Below are positions 13,123 to 18,017 of a stretch of DNA of 18,017 nucleotides, in pieces; position 1 is the first letter of the stretch, and each line of letters opens with the position of its first letter. A model generated the notes under the pieces. It was not told the DNA's origin. It saw only the letters and a list, made by a program, of their open reading frames with translations, and made no database searches. The stretch comes from Sulfurovum sp. (GTDB lineage Bacteria > Campylobacterota > Campylobacteria > Campylobacterales > Sulfurovaceae): the NCBI GenBank assembly GCA_020726085.1, contig DYTG01000024.1, forward strand, positions 1 through 18,017. The letters run 5' to 3'. A program made the translations under genes and the position numbers.

Positions 13123-13144
13123 ATTATATCAAAATAAGATTATA
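13123..13144 (-). promoter_or_regulatory. Two putative -10 boxes (TATAAT, minus strand) for ilvBN
   Basis: Minus-strand TATAAT occurs at 13123-13128 and again at 13139-13144, 16 bases apart, in the short gap between the LysM gene and ilvB. The nearer one gives a leader of about 30 bases carrying the GGAG ribosome site. They suggest that ilvBN is transcribed independently of the LysM gene. Confidence 0.45.
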
Positions 13145-13165
13145 GATGACTAAAATGTAAGCTTT

Positions 13166-13966
13166 TTAATCCTTGGGCGGGATAATAAGCTTTTGTCCTA
13201 TTTTCAAAGAGCGAATATTTTTGATTTTATTGGCTTGAAGGATTTTTTTATAGAATTGGGAGTCGCCATAGACTCTTTTGGAGATTGAATAGATGTTGTC
13301 GCCCGATTTGACCGTAATGGTTTTGGGAGGTGTAGGGGTTTTGTTCTCTTGTGTTTTGGGCTTCTCTTTTGTATTTTTCTCTTTTGGGGGGACAATACCG
13401 TTGTTGAGTTGTTCGTTTTTGATCTCCTCTTTGGCTTTGGTATCATCGATTTCCAAATGAATCTCTTCTACATTTTTTTTGATTACCGCCCCCTCTACAC
13501 TTTTGCCCATAGAGGTAAAAAAGAGCTTATTGTCGCCTCTATCAAAGGTAACTTCACTGCTATTGGCTTCAGATGGGTTGGCTTTGGTTTGTGTATCGTT
13601 ATTCTCTACTTTTGGGTTTGCATCAATTGTTGTGTTTGACTCTTGCGTAGTGTTTATCTCATTGGGTAGTGGAGTTGAGGGTATGGGTTGGGTTTGGAGG
13701 GGCGAAGTTGCGTTCTTCTCTTCTTGAACTTGGAGGGGTTTGGGTTGTGTTGTTGGTGTATGGATTTGTGTTGGAGGTGTTTGAAGCTCTTTGCTCTTTT
13801 TTTGATTGAGTAACCAATAGATTCCAGTTGCCATAAGAATAAGTGCGGTTACTATGAGTGATATTTTTTGAATATTTTTATACTTCTTATGTTTTTCGAG
13901 ATCCGCTTCATAGTAGTAACCCAGTTCTGGAGAGTATTTAAGCTCACCCTTTTGCCTATTATACAT
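13166..13966 (-). CDS. Membrane-anchored LysM-domain protein
   Basis: A 266-residue bitopic protein. Start ATG 13966 is chosen because AAGGA lies ten bases upstream and a minus-strand TATAAT (14000-14005) lies just beyond; the longer frame from 14023 would read through that promoter. Residues 1-32 are a charged cytoplasmic tail, about 33-53 a transmembrane helix (ISLIVTALILMATGIYWLL). A long Pro/Thr/Asn/Lys-rich linker (about 55-214) crosses the periplasm. The LysM domain closes the protein (about 215-262: TVKSGDNIYSISKRVYGD ... LKIGQKLIIPP). LysM binds N-acetylglucosamine-containing glycan, so it probably links the inner membrane to peptidoglycan. No catalytic domain is present, so it is likely structural or a sensor. 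Confidence 0.85.
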   Translation of the reverse strand: MYNRQKGELKYSPELGYYYEADLEKHKKYKNIQKISLIVTALILMATGIYWLLNQKKSKELQTPPTQIHTPTTQPKPLQVQEEKNATSPLQTQPIPSTPLPNEINTTQESNTTIDANPKVENNDTQTKANPSEANSSEVTFDRGDNKLFFTSMGKSVEGAVIKKNVEEIHLEIDDTKAKEEIKNEQLNNGIVPPKEKNTKEKPKTQENKTPTPPKTITVKSGDNIYSISKRVYGDSQFYKKILQANKIKNIRSLKIGQKLIIPPKD

Positions 13967-13999
13967 TGATTTATAGTCCTTACGTTTAATTGAAAGTGT

Positions 14000-14005
14000 A
14001 TTATA
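14000..14005 (-). promoter_or_regulatory. Putative -10 box (TATAAT, minus strand) for the LysM gene
   Basis: The minus strand reads GACTATAATACAC, placing the start of transcription near 13993 and giving a leader of about 27 bases before ATG 13966. The 14024-14136 gap between this gene and mog is AT-rich. It also contains a plus-strand TATATT (14108-14113), a weak -10 candidate for mog. Confidence 0.45.
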
Positions 14006-14136
14006 GTCAAAAAATACAAACAAACACTTTATGGCTTTGTGCCGTAGGGGTAATTGCTCAAATCAAGTAAATATATTTGCAGTGTTAAAAATTAATCAAT
14101 TTTAAGATATATTAGCAACCAAAAAACAGGATTATT

Positions 14137-14667
14137 ATGGATACAATCACAATAGGTGTCGTCACGACAAGCGATAGGGCGAGTGCGGGAATTTATGAAG
14201 ATGTTTCTGGTGTGGCTATTATGGAAACGCTAAGAGAGTATTTGCAAAATGAGTGCGAATATCACTACCGATGCATTCCCGATGAGCAAGAGAGGATAGA
14301 AGCAACCCTCAAAGAGTTGGCAAAGGCTCGATGCGATTTGATTGTGACTACAGGAGGCACGGGACCGGCTCTTCGTGATGTGACAACCGAAGCGACGCTC
14401 AATGTGTGCCAAAAGATTTTACCAGGCTTTGGAGAGCAGATGCGAGCAGCAAGTTTACGCCATGTGCCTACAGCAATTTTATCAAGACAAACGGCTGGGA
14501 TATGTGAAAGTTCACTTATTATCAATCTCCCTGGCAAACCCCAGTCGATACGAGAGTGCCTTGACGCTGTCTTTCCTGCTGTGCCTTATTGCATTGATTT
14601 GATTGGCGGGGGGTATATGGTAGCTCATGAAGAGGTTATTGAAATCTTTCGACCCAAAGGGAAGTAA
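14137..14667 (+). CDS. mog: Molybdopterin adenylyltransferase
   Basis: A 176-residue MogA-type enzyme that adenylates molybdopterin with ATP before molybdate insertion. Clear motifs: GVVTTSDRASAGIYEDVSG at the N-terminus, the MPT-binding TTGGTGPALRDVTTEA (about 70-85, with the conserved Asp) and INLPGKPQSIRECL near the C-terminus. The length is typical for a single-domain MogA and longer MoeA domains are absent, so it is not MoeA. Its partner moeA and the other moa genes are not in the window. It starts a short operon: its TAA shares one base with the start of the next gene. Confidence 0.93.
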   Translation: MDTITIGVVTTSDRASAGIYEDVSGVAIMETLREYLQNECEYHYRCIPDEQERIEATLKELAKARCDLIVTTGGTGPALRDVTTEATLNVCQKILPGFGEQMRAASLRHVPTAILSRQTAGICESSLIINLPGKPQSIRECLDAVFPAVPYCIDLIGGGYMVAHEEVIEIFRPKGK

Positions 14668-14861
14668 TGGATATAGGTTTTATTGAAAAAAAGTTTGATG
14701 AGATTAAGCAAGAGCTTGAAAAAGAGGTAATGGCGATACTTAGGGATGAATCATTAGATAAGAAACAGACCAATTTACGCATGAAACCGCTTGTTTCAAC
14801 CAAAAAGATTATTGATAACGCCCTTGAGAGCATTAAAATGGTTGATGCACTTAAAGAGTAG
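14667..14861 (+). CDS. 64-residue charged helical protein, unknown function
   Basis: ATG 14667 overlaps the mog stop as TAATG, with GGGA upstream, so it is translationally coupled to mog. The protein is soluble, rich in Lys, Glu, Asp and Ile, and almost entirely helix-forming: FIEKKFDEIKQELEKEVMAIL then STKKIIDNALESIKMVDALKE, with a short break around DKKQTNLRMKPLV. It has no signal peptide, cysteine or known motif. I do not recognise it. The coupling suggests it is made together with MogA, but the mog link may be only positional. Confidence 0.72.
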   Translation: MDIGFIEKKFDEIKQELEKEVMAILRDESLDKKQTNLRMKPLVSTKKIIDNALESIKMVDALKE

Positions 14862-14889
14862 CGATTAACCGCAAATTTGTTATAATCGC
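14861..14889. repeat. Inverted repeat around the glmU -10 box
   Basis: GCGATTA (14861-14867) and TAATCGC (14883-14889) are exact complements separated by 15 bases. The right arm overlaps the TATAAT of glmU, and the left arm overlaps the stop codon of the preceding gene. It may be an operator, or chance in an AT-rich spacer. Confidence 0.3.
14881..14886 (+). promoter_or_regulatory. Putative -10 box (TATAAT) for glmU
   Basis: TTTGTTATAATCG lies 28 bases before ATG 14915, which has AAGGGG six bases upstream. It implies that glmU and the gene after it form a transcription unit separate from mog. Confidence 0.5.
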
Positions 14890-14914
14890 AAAATAAAAAC
14901 AACAAGGGGTTTAT

Positions 14915-16219
14915 ATGTCAATTAGCGTAGTGATTTTAGCGGCAGGACAAGGCACACGAATGAAGTCCGATACTCCTAAAGTGTTGCATAAAATTTCAGG
15001 TCAAGCGATGCTCTTTTATGCCATTGATGCAGCCTTAGAAGTTAGCGATGATGTGACAGTCGTAGTCTATCATCAAAAAGAGCGTATTATTGAAGAGATT
15101 CAAAAAAATTATAAGCAAACCATCAACTTTCACATTCAAGATGTAGCCAACTTCCCAGGTACGGGCGGGGCGATGCGGGATTTGTCGATCAAGCATAAAA
15201 AAGTAGTCATTTTAAACGGCGATATGCCCCTTGTGACCAAAGATTCTATTGAGGCTCTTGCCCATGGAGAGGGGGATATTAATATGAGTGTTATTAAACT
15301 CAACAACCCCACAGGATACGGGCGTGTGGCTATCAAAAAAGGGTACGTTCAAGAGATTATCGAAGAGAAAGATTGCAACGAAGCTCAAAAGACGATACAA
15401 AGCGTCAATGCAGGGGTTTATGCCCTCAAACGAAAGATTTTGGAGAGCTTTATCCCCAAACTTACCAATAATAACGCCCAAAAAGAGTACTACCTTACCG
15501 ATATTATCAAAATGGCGGTTAGTAAGGGCAAAACCATCAATCCCGTCTATGTCAAAGAGGAGGAGTTTAAGGGAGTCAATTCCAAACTCGACCTTGCTAA
15601 TGCACAAATCATCATGCAAAACCGTATCAAAGAGGCACTTATGCACAAAGGGGTCATTATGCGTCTGCCCCACACCATCTACATCGATTCACGCGCAACC
15701 TTTGAGGGTGAGGTGATACTCGAAAATGGGGTAAGTATCGAGGGCAAAAGTCATATTGGCTCATCGCATATCAAAACCAACTCGGTAGTCCAAGAGAGTA
15801 TCCTAATCAACTCCACCATTGGACCCATGGCGCACATACGTCCTCAAAGCTACCTTATCGATTCGCACATTGGCAACTTTGTAGAGGTCAAAAAATCGAC
15901 ACTCAAAGGGGTGAAGGCGGGACATTTGAGCTATTTGGGCGATAGTACGATTGATGAGGGTACCAATATCGGTGCGGGGGTTATTACTTGCAATTACGAT
16001 GGCAAAAACAAATACGAAACAGTTATTGGCAAAAATGTCTTTGTAGGTTCGGATACCCAACTCATTGCACCGCTTATTATAGAAGATGATGTTTTGATAG
16101 GGGCAGGAAGTACCATTACACAAAATATCAGCAAAGGCGAATTGGCCATCTCACGTCCCCCATTGAAGCGGGTTCAAAATTTCTTTTATAAATTTTTTCA
16201 TCAAAAGCAGACTTCGTGA
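14915..16219 (+). CDS. glmU: Bifunctional N-acetylglucosamine-1-phosphate uridyltransferase / glucosamine-1-phosphate acetyltransferase
   Basis: A 434-residue cytoplasmic enzyme making UDP-GlcNAc for peptidoglycan and LPS. The N-terminal nucleotidyltransferase has LAAGQGTRMKSDTPKVLHKI (8-27), GDMPLV (the metal Asp) and the NAGVYAL loop. The C-terminal half is a left-handed beta-helix of hexapeptide repeats from about residue 250, ending with acetyl-CoA-site elements (YLGDSTIDEGTNIGAGVITCNYDG, IGAGSTIT). The uridyl-site loop reads GTGGAM rather than the GTGHA common in enterobacteria. The length is normal for this phylum. Its TGA shares bases with the GTG start of the next gene (GTGA), so the two are coupled. 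Confidence 0.96.
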   Translation: MSISVVILAAGQGTRMKSDTPKVLHKISGQAMLFYAIDAALEVSDDVTVVVYHQKERIIEEIQKNYKQTINFHIQDVANFPGTGGAMRDLSIKHKKVVILNGDMPLVTKDSIEALAHGEGDINMSVIKLNNPTGYGRVAIKKGYVQEIIEEKDCNEAQKTIQSVNAGVYALKRKILESFIPKLTNNNAQKEYYLTDIIKMAVSKGKTINPVYVKEEEFKGVNSKLDLANAQIIMQNRIKEALMHKGVIMRLPHTIYIDSRATFEGEVILENGVSIEGKSHIGSSHIKTNSVVQESILINSTIGPMAHIRPQSYLIDSHIGNFVEVKKSTLKGVKAGHLSYLGDSTIDEGTNIGAGVITCNYDGKNKYETVIGKNVFVGSDTQLIAPLIIEDDVLIGAGSTITQNISKGELAISRPPLKRVQNFFYKFFHQKQTS

Positions 16220-17034
16220 TATACTACTACATCTACACAGGACACAAAAATTCACTGCATCGTGTACGCAGAGGGGCTGTACTCTACAAAGCACTTAAAT
16301 CCAAAGGTTTTGAGGTGCAAGTTTTGCTAAACGACTTTCGAGCAGGATTGGAGGCTAGAGTTTATGGGATAGAGAGCTATGTTACTATCTCTACCATTTT
16401 GGATATCGATGCTTTGGCACAAAGGGGCGATTGGCTTATTGTCGATTCTGATGAAGATGATAAAGGAAAGATGGAGTATTTTGTGCGTGACTATCGGCGT
16501 GTATTTAAATTCGCCAATAGAGTGGATGAGGTCTCACAATACGGCGAAACGCTTTTGCCCTATGAGCAATTTTTGGTGGATGATGTCTATACCAATGCTC
16601 CCACGGATAAGTTGCAACGGGTACTCTTTTTTTACAACGATAGCGATAGCAACAAAGAACTACTTAAAAAGTTTACTCTTTTTAAAAACAACAACTTTGA
16701 TTTGCTTTTGGGACACTACTTCTATTTGGGCTATGAAGAGAAGTTGCAACCCTTTTTTCATCATATTTACGAATCTGATGAGTACAAAGAGCAGATAAGC
16801 CGATACAGCAATGTCGTCACCTACTCACTCCAATGTGCCATAGAGGCCAAAGTTGCAGGGGCTAATGTCGTCTATATTACCACTTCACATCAAGATAGCA
16901 CCATCGCCTCATCGTACGCTATTGAAGTGATAGAGGAGCTTGATGATACGCTCATCGAAGCCAAACTCAAAGGGCAAAAAACCAACACTCAAGAGATTAA
17001 TGGGGTAGTTAATAGGGTTTTGGAAGCACTTTAG
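16216..17034 (+). CDS. Putative GT-B-fold protein, PseG-like layout, function unknown
   Basis: A 272-residue cytoplasmic protein whose GTG start overlaps the glmU stop by four bases. Its outline recalls PseG, the UDP-sugar hydrolase of pseudaminic acid synthesis. An N-terminal Rossmann-like domain opens IYTGHKNSLHRVRRGAVLYKALKSKGFEVQVLL, and DWLIVDSDEDD takes the place of the VDxY segment. A second domain has a sugar-nucleotide-site-like stretch (ISRYSNVVTYSLQCAIEAKVAGANVVYIT). However, the glycine-rich GAGG-type motif of active PseG is absent, so it may not be catalytic. Coupling to glmU, which makes the UDP-GlcNAc precursor, suggests a sugar-nucleotide or envelope role. This is inference; the family assignment needs a profile or structure comparison. 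Confidence 0.7.
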   Translation: MIYYYIYTGHKNSLHRVRRGAVLYKALKSKGFEVQVLLNDFRAGLEARVYGIESYVTISTILDIDALAQRGDWLIVDSDEDDKGKMEYFVRDYRRVFKFANRVDEVSQYGETLLPYEQFLVDDVYTNAPTDKLQRVLFFYNDSDSNKELLKKFTLFKNNNFDLLLGHYFYLGYEEKLQPFFHHIYESDEYKEQISRYSNVVTYSLQCAIEAKVAGANVVYITTSHQDSTIASSYAIEVIEELDDTLIEAKLKGQKTNTQEINGVVNRVLEAL

Positions 17035-17876
17035 GGTTGAGCCAATTGCGTGGTTTGATCTCTATACTGATCTAATACCGCACAAAGCTTAAGCCCTCTT
17101 AAAAATATCGCCCATGAGATGTAGAGCCAAAACATGATAAGGAGTAGCATGGTAAGGCTTCCGTAGATGTTCCAATAGGTGGGATTATGAAAGAGGTAGG
17201 TTAATAAAACGGTTTTGCCCATATGCCATATACCCGATGAGACAAAAGAGCTAATAAAAGCTGCTTGGGTTGAGACGTGCTTATTGACCGAAACCTTGTA
17301 GGCGATAAAAAAGAGCGTCCACATTATAATGTAAGGCAAAAAGTAAAAAATTCTTACCGTATGGGTATCTAAATTGGCATCAATAAGGTCTTGAATCAAA
17401 ATCGTAATATAAAACGAGAGAGGTACCAAAAAAGTGACGGCTATAAAGAGTATCCAATAGACCTCAATGGCACGAATAAAGTCTCTTTTAGGAGTTTCAA
17501 ATATTTCATTGACAATGCTGTCGTAGTTTCTAAAAAATATCGTTGAGGCAATCATAATATAAACAAAGCCCAATATTCCAATTTTATTGTTGCTACTAGA
17601 GAGAAAAAGATCGACTTGTGTCATAAAAAATTTGGAGTTGCTGGGCAAGAAGTGACTAATGAGAGAGTTTTTAATGATTGTGGAAATATCTTGTAGCATA
17701 GGAATCAAATCCGAAAGCGAAAAGATGACAATAACAAGCGGTATAATGGATAAGATGGTATAAAAACTCAAACTAGCCGAATAATAGCCCAGTTTTCTAT
17801 CCGCCAAAGCGGTAATAAAATCTTTGAGAAATAGGTAATAGATGACAAAAATTTGAGAAATGGAGTTGCGATACAT
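17031..17876 (-). CDS. YihY/UPF0761-family inner-membrane protein
   Basis: A 281-residue multipass membrane protein of the YihY family, once called ribonuclease BN or BrkB; its molecular role remains unclear. ATG 17876 is chosen because it has AAGG ten bases upstream and the usual opening (a short soluble N-terminus before the first helix). The frame can extend 20 residues to TTG 17936, nearer the predicted promoter, but no ribosome site is visible there. About six helices are seen. Family landmarks: ALADRKLGYYSASLSFYTILSIIPLVIVIFSL, a second-helix FVYIMIASTIFFRNYDSIVNEIF, and the final YGSLTMLLLIMFWLYISWAIFLRG. The length is normal. Its stop overlaps the stop of the plus-strand gene. Confidence 0.88.
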   Translation of the reverse strand: MYRNSISQIFVIYYLFLKDFITALADRKLGYYSASLSFYTILSIIPLVIVIFSLSDLIPMLQDISTIIKNSLISHFLPSNSKFFMTQVDLFLSSSNNKIGILGFVYIMIASTIFFRNYDSIVNEIFETPKRDFIRAIEVYWILFIAVTFLVPLSFYITILIQDLIDANLDTHTVRIFYFLPYIIMWTLFFIAYKVSVNKHVSTQAAFISSFVSSGIWHMGKTVLLTYLFHNPTYWNIYGSLTMLLLIMFWLYISWAIFLRGLKLCAVLDQYRDQTTQLAQP

Positions 17877-17959
17877 TGCTAAAATGCCTTGAAATTGAAT
17901 AGTGGTGAGAATGAAACTTTTGAGGTTGTATTGCAAAAGTTAGTAGAATAATAATTTTT

Positions 17960-17965
17960 ATTATA
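17960..17965 (-). promoter_or_regulatory. Putative -10 box (TATAAT, minus strand) for the YihY gene
   Basis: The minus strand reads CAGCTATAATAAAA, giving a transcript start near 17953. From there the leader to ATG 17876 is about 77 bases, or about 17 to TTG 17936. The remainder to the window end (17966-18017) shows no feature. Confidence 0.45.
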
Positions 17966-18017
17966 GCTGTAATTTGCTTAAAGTTTTATTTTGTTTTGCG
18001 ATATAGTAGGTAAATCC

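Noticed and set aside
13966..14023. N-terminal extension of the LysM protein to 14023
   Set aside because: The extension overlaps the likely -10 box and lacks a ribosome site, while ATG 13966 has one.

Overview
The window looks like chromosomal DNA from a free-living Campylobacterota (Epsilonproteobacteria) member, perhaps of the Sulfurimonas/Sulfuricurvum/Sulfurovum kind. This rests on the modest GC content, the many TATAAT -10 boxes without a recognisable -35, the very tight gene packing with overlapping starts and stops, and the style of the housekeeping proteins (GlmU, IlvBN, RpsO, MogA). Genus cannot be fixed by reading alone. I see no tRNA, rRNA, insertion sequence, CRISPR array or phage gene, and no gene-free stretch longer than about 180 bases.

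Positions 1-2945 (+) hold the 3' end of an unidentified gene, a 59-residue one-helix membrane peptide, a BtuB-like TonB-dependent receptor and an overlapping BtuF-like periplasmic binding protein. Together they form an outer-membrane uptake unit, probably for a corrinoid or other metal chelate, but the inner-membrane ABC permease and ATPase are not here.

Positions 3012-4053 (+) hold three consecutive small exported proteins, two of them lipoproteins. They share an unfamiliar Tyr/Gly/Cys module: Y-x2-G-[YW]-x2-G-C, then 20-odd residues, then Y-R-x-G-[WY]-x6-C. The first protein carries two copies. This paralogous cluster is the best candidate for something undescribed. A NodB-type polysaccharide deacetylase (-) faces it four bases away.

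Positions 5061-9028 (+) are one compact operon: a CvfB-like S1 RNA-binding protein, a PIF1-like helicase whose start overlaps it, a stand-alone ThiF/MoeB-type E1 enzyme lacking the usual zinc cysteines, and an MFS transporter that overlaps the E1. On the minus strand, 9025-10306 encode a membrane-anchored coiled-coil protein with a C-terminal helix-hairpin-helix domain, overlapping a metallo-beta-lactamase-fold hydrolase. Then come rpsO, ilvB-ilvN (acetolactate synthase) and a membrane-anchored LysM protein, all on the minus strand.

Positions 14137-17034 (+) hold mog (molybdopterin adenylyltransferase) coupled to a 64-residue protein, then glmU (UDP-GlcNAc synthesis) overlapping a putative GT-B-fold protein. 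A YihY-family inner-membrane protein (-) closes the window. The gene pairs at 9025-9028 and 17031-17034 converge so tightly that their stop codons overlap on opposite strands.
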